Below, piece after piece: positions 54,470 through 63,537 of a stretch of 64,000 nucleotides of DNA. Positions within the stretch are counted from its first letter, which is position 1, and every line of letters starts with the position of its first letter. Source of the DNA: Paenibacillus sp. S150 (GTDB lineage: Bacteria > Bacillota > Bacilli > Paenibacillales > Paenibacillaceae); assembly GCF_019352175.1 (NCBI RefSeq), contig NZ_JACBYI010000007.1, forward strand, positions 124,001 through 188,000, in the 5' to 3' direction. Position numbers and translations under genes: made by a program. The notes beneath the pieces are model-generated. The model was not told the DNA's origin. It saw only the letters and a program-made list of their open reading frames with translations, and did not search any database.

Positions 54470-55717
54470 TTAGTATTGCAGGGCTGGATAGATTGGATAT
54501 TGCTCTGTAAGTTCAGCTACCTCACGGCCGGCCTCGGCCAGCTTGGCTTCATCCTTAGGATTCTTCAATACAGCCGCGATAATGCGGCCGATTGCAGCCA
54601 TTGCCTGCTCGTCCATGCCGCGTGAAGTGACCGCAGGCGTACCGATGCGGATACCGCTCGTCACAAACGGGCTGGTAGGATCAAACGGGATAGCATTCTT
54701 GTTCACGGTGATGCCGATGGAATCCAAAACCTTCTCCGCATCCTTGCCTGTGATGTTCAGGTTGCGGGTATCCAGCAGCATCAGGTGGTTGTCCGTCCCC
54801 CCGGATACAATGTTGACTCCTTCGCCGATCAGTGTTTCCGCCAGCACTTTGGCGTTCTTCACCACATTCTCGGCATACGTTTTGAACGAAGGCTGCAGTG
54901 CTTCGCCAAAGGAGACGGCTTTGGCGGCAATCACATGCATGAGCGGTCCTCCCTGCGAGCCAGGGAATACGGCCTTGTCGATTGCAGCCGCCCAAGGCTG
55001 TCTGCAGAGAATCATGCCTCCGCGTGGACCGCGCAGTGTTTTGTGTGTGGTTGTGGTTACGAAATGGGCATGCGGAACCGGACTCGGATGAATGCCGGCC
55101 GCCACCAGCCCGGCGATATGGGCCATATCCACCATGAACAATGCGCCAACATCGTTCGCAATAGAGCCAAGGGCTTCGAAATCGATCGTACGCGGATAGG
55201 CGCTTGCTCCGGCTACAATCAATTTTGGACGGTGCTTGAAGGCTGCCTTGCGCACTTCATCATAATCAATCAGGAAGGTGTCCTCCTGCACCCCATAAGC
55301 CACAAAATTATACAAGAGACCGGAGGCATTCACCGGGCTGCCATGCGTCAGATGGCCGCCATGCGCCAGATTCATCCCCAGAACAGTATCACCGGGATTC
55401 AGTGCGGCAAGGTACACGGCCATATTGGCCTGGGCGCCGGAATGCGGCTGTACGTTGACATGGTCGGCACCAAACAGCTGCTTGGCACGGTCACGCGCCA
55501 AGTTCTCCACGATGTCTACATCCTCACAACCGCCATAATACCTTTTGCCGGGGTAGCCTTCCGCATATTTGTTCGTGAGCACAGAACCCATCGCTTCTAT
55601 TACTGCTTCGCTGACAATATTCTCCGAAGCGATAAGCTCAATATTCGCACGCTGACGGCTCAGCTCCAATCCCATCGCTTCCAGTACTGCCGGGTCACTC
55701 TTACGCAATTGTTCCAT
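54470..55717 (-). CDS. glyA: Serine hydroxymethyltransferase
   Basis: 415 residues; GGGAGG lies 10 nt before the ATG. PLP enzyme making glycine and 5,10-methylene-THF from serine. PLP-Lys226 in [27 protein letters not shown] and [12 protein letters not shown] are conserved. It follows ywlG by 91 nt in a unit led by a ZTP riboswitch, fitting control of one-carbon flux by ZTP/ZMP. Length is standard. Confidence 0.98.
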   Translation of the reverse strand: MEQLRKSDPAVLEAMGLELSRQRANIELIASENIVSEAVIEAMGSVLTNKYAEGYPGKRYYGGCEDVDIVENLARDRAKQLFGADHVNVQPHSGAQANMAVYLAALNPGDTVLGMNLAHGGHLTHGSPVNASGLLYNFVAYGVQEDTFLIDYDEVRKAAFKHRPKLIVAGASAYPRTIDFEALGSIANDVGALFMVDMAHIAGLVAAGIHPSPVPHAHFVTTTTHKTLRGPRGGMILCRQPWAAAIDKAVFPGSQGGPLMHVIAAKAVSFGEALQPSFKTYAENVVKNAKVLAETLIGEGVNIVSGGTDNHLMLLDTRNLNITGKDAEKVLDSIGITVNKNAIPFDPTSPFVTSGIRIGTPAVTSRGMDEQAMAAIGRIIAAVLKNPKDEAKLAEAGREVAELTEQYPIYPALQY

Positions 55718-55808
55718 GATTCTTATTCCTCCCTAGTGCTCTTTAGTTTATGTTGTGTGAAGACAAACCAACAGTCAATGCCAATATCGCCGGCTTTTCT
55801 GTGCTTCC

Positions 55809-56462
55809 TTAGCCGCAATTCCCTGATCCGCCGGTCTCCGGAGTACGGTACACAGCCCGCTCCCCGCCAATGAGCGGAGGCCTGCTCCAGGCCGCATTCA
55901 CCCGGGCGGCACCAATGTAGCGCAGACTTGGCCGGAAAGGCACTGCAATCCGGCGCAAATGCATGCCGATCAGCGTCTCGCCGATATCGATGCCCGCATG
56001 TGCCTCCACCGTTTCCGCGAGCACAGGGTCCGCCATCGAGCGGTATGCTGCGGCAGCCATAGAACCTCCGGCTCCCGGTACCGGTACAGCCGATACCTCC
56101 CGCAATCCCAGCTTCTCCAGCAATGAACGCTCCATGACCAGCGAACGGTTCAAATGCTCGCAGCACTGGTATACGGGCTGAAACCCCCGTTCCCCGGCAA
56201 CCTGAACAATTCCCTCCAGCAGCTGCTGCGCTACCTCGAGGGCGCCGCCGGTGCCAATGCGCACCCCGGCCACTTCGCTTGTGCTTGCACCGACAACCAG
56301 AATCTTGCCGGGCCCCAGCTTCCCGGCTTCCGAAAGCTCCCGCACCACAGCAGCGGTTGCAGCCGTTAAAGAAAGCTCCGCTCCTGCCGGTTGACCCGCA
56401 TTTCCGGATAAACTGCCGGATGCCGGGTTCTCCCGTGAGTCCTGCTTCATGACTTGACCCAT
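55809..56462 (-). CDS. ywlG: YwlG / DUF436 family protein (TIGR01440)
   Basis: 217 residues from the ATG at 56460-56462, seven nt after GGGAGG; the ATG immediately upstream is 4 nt away from it. Conserved family blocks: KILVVGASTSEVAGVRIGTG, QPVYQCCEHLNRSLVMER, VPGAGGSMAAAAYRSM and AHAGIDIGETLIGMHLRRIA. Function unknown. Its place between a ZTP riboswitch and glyA suggests a link to one-carbon or purine metabolism (inference). The N-terminal 30 residues are variable. Confidence 0.88.
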   Translation of the reverse strand: MGQVMKQDSRENPASGSLSGNAGQPAGAELSLTAATAAVVRELSEAGKLGPGKILVVGASTSEVAGVRIGTGGALEVAQQLLEGIVQVAGERGFQPVYQCCEHLNRSLVMERSLLEKLGLREVSAVPVPGAGGSMAAAAYRSMADPVLAETVEAHAGIDIGETLIGMHLRRIAVPFRPSLRYIGAARVNAAWSRPPLIGGERAVYRTPETGGSGNCG

Positions 56463-56556
56463 CATTCTGCCTCCCTCAAGCAAGTAGAAACCTTTGCGTC
56501 CCTTTTAAGAACAGCACCGCTTCAGCACTGATCCTGACGCCAGTTCTGAATTTTAA

Positions 56557-56599
56557 ACAAAAAAGAGCAGTCCGCAGCAAACTGCGGATGTGCTCTTTT
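56557..56599 (-). terminator. Terminator / expression platform of the ZTP riboswitch
   Basis: AAAAGAGCA-TCCGCAG / CTGCGGA-TGCTCTTTT, followed by TTTTTTG on the minus strand, directly after the aptamer and before ywlG. Confidence 0.88.
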
Positions 56600-56680
56600 G
56601 CCCAGGCGACCGGCCGTTTATTCCAATGCTCCATCGTGGTTTGATCCACATCTGTCGCCAGTTACACTGGAACCGGGTAA
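56600..56680 (-). promoter_or_regulatory. ZTP (pfl) riboswitch aptamer upstream of ywlG-glyA
   Basis: On the minus strand it reads GTGTAACTGGCGAC, GTGGATCAAACCAC, GATGGAGC and finally GGCCGGTCGCCTGGGCA, in the order and spacing of the pfl/ZTP aptamer (ACTGGCG...ACCAC...GGAGC...GCCG...CGCCTGGGCA). It starts just after the predicted start point (near 56684) and is followed at once by a terminator. ZTP/ZMP binding should prevent termination and allow ywlG-glyA expression when 10-formyl-THF is short. Confidence 0.93.
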
Positions 56681-56690
56681 TATTTATTTT

Positions 56691-56719
56691 ATCTTAAAGG
56701 AATGACCGCGAAAAATCAA
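56691..56719 (-). promoter_or_regulatory. Sigma-A promoter of the ZTP riboswitch-ywlG-glyA unit
   Basis: TTGATT (56714-56719), 17-nt spacer, TAAGAT (56691-56696); overlaps the 3' flank of ywlE. Confidence 0.6.
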
Positions 56720-56726
56720 CCATCCT

Positions 56727-57314
56727 TTACAAACGGCGCAAGGACTCCAGCTTATCCAGGAGACTATACAGTGCTGTGCGGATCTCGGCTGCGGCAAGCT
56801 CGTAATCTTCCCGCGGGCCTCCAAAGGGATCGGAAATATCAAAGCTCGGAATCCGCTGGCGGATCTCTATCATCCGCTGCACATCGGCGGATTCCGGCTC
56901 TGCACCCAGTGCAAGGCTAAGCTCCGCGTCGGCATACAGGCTATCGAGCTCGCGGATATCCGCGTTGACCGCTTCTTCATCGTAGACATATTCTTTCAGT
57001 GTAAAGGTCTTGGCAACCGCGCTGGGAAAATACTGCAGCAAATGGCGTTTATGCCCGCCTGTGAGGGTCAGCACCAAATCCGCCCATGCCACTGTCTCTC
57101 CGCTGAGCTGCGTGGAGCGGATATCATCATGAATTCCTTCGTCCCGCAGAATCGCCGCGGCATGTCTGGATATGGAAGTACCGGAAATGGCGGAAATGCC
57201 TGCAGACCGCACTTCCACGTCGATTCCCCGCTCCTTCGCAAGCTTCCGGAGAAGTCCCTCAGCCATAGGGCTACGGCACGTATTTCCTGTGCAGACGAAT
57301 AAAATATGCAGCAT
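56727..57314 (-). CDS. ywlE: Protein arginine phosphatase YwlE (low-molecular-weight phosphatase family)
   Basis: 195 residues from the ATG at 57312-57314 (GGAGGTGG, 6 nt); the frame opens five codons earlier. Active site VCTGNTCRSPMAEG: the Thr after Gly-Asn is the residue linked with arginine-phosphate specificity in Bacillus subtilis YwlE, where most tyrosine phosphatases have Ile. C-terminal DPFGGPREDYELAAAEI carries the catalytic acid Asp. It removes phospho-arginine marks added by McsB. Longer than YwlE of Bacillus subtilis (150) by about 45 residues in the middle (about 100-145). Confidence 0.93.
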   Translation of the reverse strand: MLHILFVCTGNTCRSPMAEGLLRKLAKERGIDVEVRSAGISAISGTSISRHAAAILRDEGIHDDIRSTQLSGETVAWADLVLTLTGGHKRHLLQYFPSAVAKTFTLKEYVYDEEAVNADIRELDSLYADAELSLALGAEPESADVQRMIEIRQRIPSFDISDPFGGPREDYELAAAEIRTALYSLLDKLESLRRL

Positions 57315-57366
57315 ACTTTCCACCTCCATGAAAAATAAATTGAATTAGTGTTTTGCCGTTATTGTA

Positions 57367-57939
57367 TCAGAAGATGAAGAGTAAGCCAAACGCCAGCAGG
57401 ATGCCCCCGCCCAGCGCCTCTCCGTAATCACCCAGTCCACGGCTGACCCTCCGCCCCAGCAGCAGGCCGGTTATCGACATCAGACCGCCGCAGGCGCCAA
57501 AAGCAAGTACGGTTAGAGCTATACTATTCACAAACATTCCCAAGGAAACCCCCACAGAGAAAGAATCTATGCTTACGCTGAGCGAAATCAGCAGCATGCC
57601 CCACAAGGACCGGTGATCAACAGGATTGCGGCGGACCTCCCCCGGCCGAAAGGAGTTGAATATCATATGCCCGCCCAGCAGCACGAGCAGCCCCCCTGCA
57701 GCAAATGTGGTGACTTGTCCAAGCAGATGGCCCACGTAGCTGCCTGTAAACAATCCCAGCAGCGGCATCAGCACATGAAAAAAAGCGATCAGCAAACTGA
57801 GCTGCAGCACATGCAAAAGACGGATGCCCTTCATCCCGATGCCCACACCGAGTGAAAACGCGTCCATCCCCAGTGCGACTGCCATAATGACAATCGTTAC
57901 TATCTGGCCCCAGCCAGCGTATACTCCGCCTATGCTCAT
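57367..57939 (-). CDS. mntP: Manganese efflux pump MntP
   Basis: 190 residues, six membrane helices in two related halves; GGAGG lies 8 nt before the ATG. Conserved Asp residues in MAVALGMDAFSLGVGIGMKG and ISLSVSIDSFSVGVSLGMFV fit the MntP metal pathway. YwlD in Bacillus subtilis, in the same place between sua5 and ywlE. 53 nt before ywlE. Confidence 0.93.
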   Translation of the reverse strand: MSIGGVYAGWGQIVTIVIMAVALGMDAFSLGVGIGMKGIRLLHVLQLSLLIAFFHVLMPLLGLFTGSYVGHLLGQVTTFAAGGLLVLLGGHMIFNSFRPGEVRRNPVDHRSLWGMLLISLSVSIDSFSVGVSLGMFVNSIALTVLAFGACGGLMSITGLLLGRRVSRGLGDYGEALGGGILLAFGLLFIF

Positions 57940-58095
57940 GCCTATACCTCCAAGGTCCGAAAGTCTTGTACCACAACCTTATGCGGACAAGGGGGAATTC
58001 ATGACTGTGCGGGGCAGGCAAGCAGGCGAACCAGCCTGATGCAAGGAAGAACCCGGGTTGTGGCCCATTGCGGAAATGGCCAGGCTATTTCCGGG

Positions 58096-59319
58096 TTAAC
58101 CGGCGTCGATGACGGTTCCGCCGGCGGCTTTCATCAGCCGGTTCATGATGGCTGCGCCGAGGCCGGTATCCGGGCAGGCCTCGGCCAGAATGTAGGTCGC
58201 TCCCGCTTCATCGAAGCGCCGCAGCGCGGCATACAGGGAGCGTGCCCCTTCCTCCGGGGAGGCCAGCGAGCCGAGGGAAACGACGCAGGCGGCCGGGCAG
58301 GCGGGATACAGGGCCCTATGCTCCTCGAAGAGGAGCAGGCCCGTGATCTCGCCGGCCCGCTGCGCCGCCCGCAGCAGGCCCGCGGCGGCTTCCGCCACAC
58401 TCCGCGGGGAAGCTCCGCGCACTACGCCGAGCATTCCGCGCGGGGCGTAGTGCGTGTACTTCATGCCCGGCGCGCGCGGCGCCGGGGGGCTGTCCCCGGC
58501 GGCGTGCGCCGCGCCGGGGGGCCGGCCGGAAGCGTCAGCAGGCGCTTCCGGAAGGGCCGGGGCCGCCAGGACGGCCCCGGGACCGAGCACCGCCGCGAGC
58601 TGCTCGGCGGTGATGCCGCCGGGACGGAGCACCAGGACCGTCCCGTCCGGCTGCACCTGCACGACGGTCGATTCCAGGCCGACTCCGGCCGCACCGCCGT
58701 CAAGCACCCCGCCGATGTATCCGGCGAGGTCCTCCAGCACATGGGCGGCCAGCGTGGGACTCGGCCGCCCGGAGCGGTTGGCGCTGGGCGCAGCCACCGG
58801 ACAGCCCGCCGCGCGGATCAGCGCCAGCGCAAGCGGGTGATCCGGCATGCGCACGCCGACCGTGTCCAGCCCGGCCGTCACCAGCGGCGACAGCACGCCG
58901 GGACGGACAGGCAGCACTACGGTCAGCGGCCCCGGCCAGAACGCGCCGATCAGCGCCGACGCCGAGGGGTGGACCTCCGTCACCAGCCCCTCCAGATCGC
59001 TCCGCCGGGCGATGTGGACGATCAGCGGATTATCGGAAGGCCGCCCCTTGGCGGCAAAGACCGCTTCTACCGCAGCTGTGCTGCGGGCGTCCGCCCCCAG
59101 CCCGTATACCGTTTCGGTCGGGAACGCAACGGTGCTCCCTTCACGCAGCAAAGCCGCCGCCTCTGCAAGGGCTTGCCGGTCCGCTGCGCTCTGCGGATAG
59201 AGAGTGTAATCCGTACCGGAATCTTCAAGCGGTGACAGCTTCCAATACTTCGTTGAATCTATATGTCCGTTGCGCCGCTGAACCGCAAACGAGGAATCCT
59301 GAGGTTCTGTCATTCTCAT
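58096..59319 (-). CDS. sua5: L-threonylcarbamoyladenylate synthase (Sua5/YwlC)
   Basis: 407 residues from the ATG at 59317-59319 (weak AGAAAGC site; another ATG two codons on). Makes threonylcarbamoyl-AMP for tRNA t6A37. YrdC domain (about 45-235): PTETVYGLGADARST, AKGRPSDNPLIVHI, FWPGPLTVVL, PSANRSGRPSPTLAAHV and STVVQV. C-terminal Sua5 domain from about 270 with the linker MKYTHYAPRG. An Ala/Pro/Gly linker of about 40 residues joins them and is encoded by very GC-rich DNA (about 58450-58620). Confidence 0.96.
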   Translation of the reverse strand: MRMTEPQDSSFAVQRRNGHIDSTKYWKLSPLEDSGTDYTLYPQSAADRQALAEAAALLREGSTVAFPTETVYGLGADARSTAAVEAVFAAKGRPSDNPLIVHIARRSDLEGLVTEVHPSASALIGAFWPGPLTVVLPVRPGVLSPLVTAGLDTVGVRMPDHPLALALIRAAGCPVAAPSANRSGRPSPTLAAHVLEDLAGYIGGVLDGGAAGVGLESTVVQVQPDGTVLVLRPGGITAEQLAAVLGPGAVLAAPALPEAPADASGRPPGAAHAAGDSPPAPRAPGMKYTHYAPRGMLGVVRGASPRSVAEAAAGLLRAAQRAGEITGLLLFEEHRALYPACPAACVVSLGSLASPEEGARSLYAALRRFDEAGATYILAEACPDTGLGAAIMNRLMKAAGGTVIDAG

Positions 59320-59353
59320 CACAAGCTTTCTAATAAGGTTGTCGGCAGATCAA

Positions 59354-59380
59354 CAAAAACGGCCCCACCAGGTGGCGCCG
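59354..59380 (-). terminator. Terminator of spoIIR
   Basis: CGGCGCCACC / GGTGGGGCCG with a 1-pair mismatch and almost no loop, followed by TTTTTGTTG on the minus strand. Confidence 0.75.
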
Positions 59381-59440
59381 CAGGAAATCCGCTTCAGTTC
59401 AGCTTATATCGTAACATAGGCGGCAATAGATTCATAGGAT

Positions 59441-60199
59441 TCAGCTGAATAATCCGCTGATCCAGCTCCACAGATTTTGCAGCGCTTCCCAGAGAAAGAA
59501 CCGCACCTTCGGCGCTTCCGCCTCACCGCTTGCCGGAGCGGCGCCGTCCGAGGCGGACGCTGCTGTTACCGCTCCATTATCGGCAGCCTTGACGCTGGCG
59601 CCTTCTCCGGCTGCGGAAGCCTGGGCAGTCTTGGCCTGGGCTGCCGCAGATGCCGCCGCATCCCCGGACCCGGCATCAATGAAGCACAGCGGCGGGAACA
59701 GCACGCACCACCAGTTCTGCCCCCGGCCTGCGCCTAATGTGACACGCACAGCTTCATACTCTCCGGCAGGATAGACGGTGCCGCCGTACATCTTGGTCGG
59801 AAACGGGACGACGCCCAGCTCTACCGTATAACCATAATCAATCCCCCGTGCTCCAAGCTCCCTTGCCACCAGTGCATTCAGCTCCGGCAGATGGCTGCGG
59901 ATCAGCGTCCGCGCCTGCTCCAGGCTCTGCGGATCTTCCAGCTTTGCCACCCACCGGTTCATCTGCCCGACAATGCTGTCGCGGATCTGGCGCTTGACCA
60001 GCTGGTCCGCCGTCCCGTCCGAATTCGCCAGAATACGCAGCCGGATGGAATCCCGGGGAATGGAGACCTCCGCTACGGCGGCATCGGTTTTTTGCCCTTC
60101 CCAGGCCATCATGAGAACCATAAAAAAACAAATTAAAATGGCAGTATACTTAAAGGTTACCCGCAAGGAATCCTGTCTGTCAGTTCCGTCATGCTCCAT
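59441..60199 (-). CDS. spoIIR: SpoIIR, activator of pro-sigma-E processing
   Basis: 252 residues. Forespore-secreted signal that activates the SpoIIGA protease in the mother cell. Signal/anchor helix at about 17-35 (YTAILICFFMVLMMAWEGQ); conserved block SIRLRILANSDGTADQLVKR and NWWCVLFPPLCFID define the family. A GC-rich Ala/Gly/Ser insert (about 175-225) precedes the C-terminal RFFLWEALQNLWSW. Located between sua5 and prmC, as in Bacillus subtilis (spoIIR-ywlC). GGAGAGGGG lies upstream. No sigma-F promoter could be fixed. Confidence 0.94.
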   Translation of the reverse strand: MEHDGTDRQDSLRVTFKYTAILICFFMVLMMAWEGQKTDAAVAEVSIPRDSIRLRILANSDGTADQLVKRQIRDSIVGQMNRWVAKLEDPQSLEQARTLIRSHLPELNALVARELGARGIDYGYTVELGVVPFPTKMYGGTVYPAGEYEAVRVTLGAGRGQNWWCVLFPPLCFIDAGSGDAAASAAAQAKTAQASAAGEGASVKAADNGAVTAASASDGAAPASGEAEAPKVRFFLWEALQNLWSWISGLFS

Positions 60200-60286
60200 C
60201 TCCAGCAGCCCCTCTCCTCAAAAACTCTGATGTCCCCAGTATGCCCGGGAAGGAGAGGAGGCAAACCTAGCAATCTATTAAAAGTT

Positions 60287-61453
60287 TCAGAAGTGCAGAG
60301 CAGGCGCAGGCAAGTCTTCCTCCACATCCTGCCCGTACAGCAGCACACTCATCGCAATGCCCATACTGGCCATATTGATCAGGACCGAGGTCCCGCCATA
60401 GCTGATGAAGGGGAGGGTAATTCCCGTGAGCGGCATCAGGCCGATATAAGCGCCGATGTTCTCAAGAATCTGGTACAGCAGCATAGCCACAATCCCGATA
60501 ATTAGATAAGGACCCGCCCGTTCCTTGCATTCCAGAGCAATCAGAATCATCCGGTGGATCAGAATAAAAAACAGCAGCAGGAGCAGCGCCGCCCCCAGAA
60601 AACCGAACTCCTCGGCAATCTGGGCAAAGATGGCATCCGAATAAATGACCGGTATTTTGTTGGACTGCACGGAGCCGCCTTTCATGTAGCCTTCCCCGCT
60701 GAGCCCGCCCGAGGCAATCGCTATTTTGGCATTCCGCGTCTGATAGCTGTCATCATTGCTTGCCAGCTCCGGCACAAGCCAGGGGTCGAAGCGGGCCACA
60801 AAATGCTTGCGTCCAATGGTTTCGCTGAGAAAGCCGGTCATCTGTTCATGATAGTTAATATAGCTGTAGATAAAACCGAAGGTCGCACCTCCGGCAATAA
60901 TCAGACCGATCAGTGCATGGGACCATTTAATTCCGCCAATCCACAGCAGCCCGACCAGGATGACCATATAGCTCAGGGCGTTGCCCAAGTCATTCTGGCT
61001 GATGACAACGGCAAACGGCAGCAGCGCAACCAGACTGAGCGGCACAACATCCCGCCAGATCTGAAGCTCACTCTTGTTCTTGCGGACCAGCAGAGCAGCC
61101 AGTGCGAGAATCAGGATCAGCTTGAAGAGCTCCGCCGGCTGGATGCTGAGGTCCCCGACGCCAAGCCAGCCCCTCGCCCCGTTCTTTACCTTCCCCACAA
61201 AGCTGACCAATACGAGAACACCCACACCCAAGATGTAAATATACTTCGCATATTTCACAAGCAGGCGGTAATCAAACAAAGACAATACGATGAAAGCAAT
61301 AAAGCCCAGCCCGTACCACTTCAGCATCTGAATGTGCATCCCGTCATCCTTGCGCCCGTGCGTGACACTGTATATGGATAAAATGCTGATGACCATCAGC
61401 ATAATCAGAACAACAACGATGACGCCGTCGATCTTTTTGAACCTCTGCAGCAT
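60287..61453 (-). CDS. FtsW/RodA/SpoVE-family protein (second tandem copy)
   Basis: 388 residues from the ATG at 61451-61453 (AGGGG, 8 nt). About ten membrane helices of the SEDS family, which polymerises or flips lipid II. Conserved Asp in SQNDLGNALSYMVILVGLLW, the FDPWLVPE loop, and C-terminal MPLTGITLPFISYGGTSVLI are typical. Closely related to the neighbour at 61679: identical or near-identical over most helices. Whether it is RodA-, SpoVE- or other-type cannot be told from sequence alone. Confidence 0.9.
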   Translation of the reverse strand: MLQRFKKIDGVIVVVLIMLMVISILSIYSVTHGRKDDGMHIQMLKWYGLGFIAFIVLSLFDYRLLVKYAKYIYILGVGVLVLVSFVGKVKNGARGWLGVGDLSIQPAELFKLILILALAALLVRKNKSELQIWRDVVPLSLVALLPFAVVISQNDLGNALSYMVILVGLLWIGGIKWSHALIGLIIAGGATFGFIYSYINYHEQMTGFLSETIGRKHFVARFDPWLVPELASNDDSYQTRNAKIAIASGGLSGEGYMKGGSVQSNKIPVIYSDAIFAQIAEEFGFLGAALLLLLFFILIHRMILIALECKERAGPYLIIGIVAMLLYQILENIGAYIGLMPLTGITLPFISYGGTSVLINMASMGIAMSVLLYGQDVEEDLPAPALHF

Positions 61454-61614
61454 GGAACAGACCCCTAACTGTACCCGGATTTGGGCTTGTCCGCTGTAAC
61501 ATGCATGCAGAGCGGAGCCGCCAATTTCCATTTTAATGCAAGCTGCGGCTTAAATACAATTTTTCAGCAGCTGTCCATAAAATTTCTGCCATCTGAAGCA
61601 TCCTCCGCAAAATC

Positions 61615-61656
61615 AAAAAAACCGCCGGAGCCCATCATTACATGAGCTTCAGCGGT
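61615..61656 (-). terminator. Terminator between the two SEDS genes
   Basis: Outer stem ACCGC / GCGGT with inner AGC/GCT and CAT/ATG pairs, followed by TTTTTTG on the minus strand; 23 nt past the stop of the upstream copy. Confidence 0.8.
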
Positions 61657-61678
61657 CCCGGGTTCAGCTTTTCCTTCG

Positions 61679-62863
61679 CTATCCCTGTTTGACGGGGGAG
61701 GTGTAGAGCGACGGATTCGGCAAATCCTCCTCCTCTTCCCGGCCATGCAGGCGGACACTCATGACCAGGCCGATGCTGGCCATATTAATCATGAGCGAGG
61801 TTCCCCCGTAGCTGATAAATGGCAGCGTAATGCCGGTCAGCGGCATCAGGCCGATAAATGCGCCGATATTCTCGAAGATCTGGTACAGCATCATCGCGAC
61901 AATCCCTACGATCAGGAAGGGACCGCCCCTATCCTTGCATTCCAGGGCGATCAGGATCATGCGGTGAATCAGTATAAAGTAGAGCAGCAGCACCAGCGCG
62001 GAGCCGACGAAGCCGAATTCCTCGGCAATCTGCACAAAGATGGAATCCGAATAGGTGTAAGGCACCCGGTCCGTCTGCACGGAGCTCCCCTGCATATAGC
62101 CTTCGCCGCTCATGCCTCCCGAGGCAATGGCCAGCTTGGCATTTTTGGTGTGATAGCTCGCTTTGGCAGTCGCTTCTTCAGGGACAAGCCACGGATCAAA
62201 GCGCTCCACCCAGTGTGAACGGCCGATGTCAGTCAGGAAATCCTTGATTTCATCGTGGTAATGAATGTAGCTTATAATCCCCCCCGCCGCAACCCCGCCT
62301 ATAACCAGCAGACCGATCAGCGCATGGGTGAATTTGATGTTGCCGATCCACAGCAATCCGACCAGGATAACAATATAGGAAAGGGCGTTGCCCAGGTCAT
62401 TCTGGCTGATGACGATCAGGAACGGCAGCAGGGTGAGCAGTCCCAGAGGAACGACATCCCGCCAGAACAGCAGCCTGTTCTTATTCTTGCGCACCAGCAC
62501 GGCCGCCAGAAACAGAATCAAAATCAGCTTAAACAGCTCCGCCGGCTGCAGACTGAAGCCTCCAAATTTAATCCATCCCTGGGCCCCGTTCTGCTCCTTG
62601 CCGATAAAGCTGACCAGCACCAGTATGCCAATCCCCGCAATATAAATGTACAGCGCATATTTTACCAGCAGACGATAGTCCACAAAGGTCAGGCCGATAA
62701 AAGCGATAATGCCCAGCACATAGAATTTGATCATCCGGAGATGTGCCCCGTCCAGCTTATCCCGTCCATGCGTGACGCTGTATATGGAAAAAATGCTGAC
62801 GACCATCAGCAGGATAAGAATGACTACAATGACGCCGTCGATTTTTTTAATCTTCTGAAGCAT
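61679..62863 (-). CDS. FtsW/RodA/SpoVE-family protein (first tandem copy)
   Basis: 394 residues; AAGGAG lies 7 nt before the ATG. SEDS family membrane protein with the same topology and motifs as the downstream copy: MLQKIKKIDGVIVVILILLM, SLQPAELFKLILILFLAAVL, SQNDLGNALSYIVILVGLLW, GLMPLTGITLPFISYGGTSL. The pair probably arose by recent tandem duplication; the spacer terminator and separate ribosome sites allow independent expression. A TTGTAT-N18-TACAAT promoter lies upstream. Confidence 0.9.
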   Translation of the reverse strand: MLQKIKKIDGVIVVILILLMVVSIFSIYSVTHGRDKLDGAHLRMIKFYVLGIIAFIGLTFVDYRLLVKYALYIYIAGIGILVLVSFIGKEQNGAQGWIKFGGFSLQPAELFKLILILFLAAVLVRKNKNRLLFWRDVVPLGLLTLLPFLIVISQNDLGNALSYIVILVGLLWIGNIKFTHALIGLLVIGGVAAGGIISYIHYHDEIKDFLTDIGRSHWVERFDPWLVPEEATAKASYHTKNAKLAIASGGMSGEGYMQGSSVQTDRVPYTYSDSIFVQIAEEFGFVGSALVLLLYFILIHRMILIALECKDRGGPFLIVGIVAMMLYQIFENIGAFIGLMPLTGITLPFISYGGTSLMINMASIGLVMSVRLHGREEEEDLPNPSLYTSPVKQG

Positions 62864-62932
62864 ATTCTGTCTCCTTACTCCGTTACTTGGGTCTTCTGAA
62901 TTTCTTGTCTACGCCGAAGTCCCGTCAATTCT

Positions 62933-62962
62933 ATTGTAAAGGAAGGGGCAGTAGAAATACAA
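62933..62962 (-). promoter_or_regulatory. Sigma-A promoter of the first SEDS gene
   Basis: TTGTAT (62957-62962), 18-nt spacer, TACAAT (62933-62938). The spacer from 62963 to about 63250 shows nothing else definite. Confidence 0.55.
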
Positions 62963-63250
62963 TTTTACACGCAGCTTATGTGGCTAGCATAAAAGCAGGA
63001 TTCACCTCTGAGGTAAACACACTTGATGTCCATCTGCCGGAAGCTGCCCGGAATAGCCGCCCAGCCCTGCAGCGAGACCCGCCTGCACAAGCTCTAACTG
63101 TAACTGCCGCAACTATAGCGGTCAATTATGGTGCCGGAGGATTTTAATTGCATTTTGCTGAACTTAAGAATGATGGCCAACTGACCGACCAAATCCATGG
63201 GAAACAAGGATTCCGCCAGTGCAGCAAGTTGAATTCTTAAGTTACTCTAT

Positions 63251-63462
63251 ATAAGTGGAATAAGTAAAACTAAAGCAGCGGCCAAGGCCTGAACCGGCGT
63301 CATTAGTGGGAAAAAGTGAAACTAATCCGGCACCTTGCAGCGATCAGCGATTAGTTTCATTGAAATAAGTGTAGAAAATCCCACTAACTGCTGCAGCGGC
63401 CCGGACTTTCGGTGAATTAGCGGCAGAAAATCAACATAATTTTCAGCGCTCCAAGCTTAGTG
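63251..63462. repeat. Composite AGTGGAAAAAGT repeat, copy 2
   Basis: Modules ATAAGTGGAATAAGTAAAAC (63250), ATTAGTGGGAAAAAGTGAAA (63302), an inverted module around 63349-63387 (reverse reads GTTAGTGGGATTTTCTACAC) and a fourth, weaker one to 63462. Fills most of the gene-free 62963-63537 spacer. Confidence 0.65.
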
Positions 63463-63537
63463 GGTTCAAATGATATTATACGGATAGAAATCAGGCGTAT
63501 TTTGTCTGCCAGTGTTCTTCAGGAAAGTCCGGCTGAG

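Noticed and set aside
58039..59235. 398-codon plus-strand open frame opposite sua5
   Set aside because: Long open antisense frames are expected in very GC-rich coding DNA; sua5 motifs are unambiguous.
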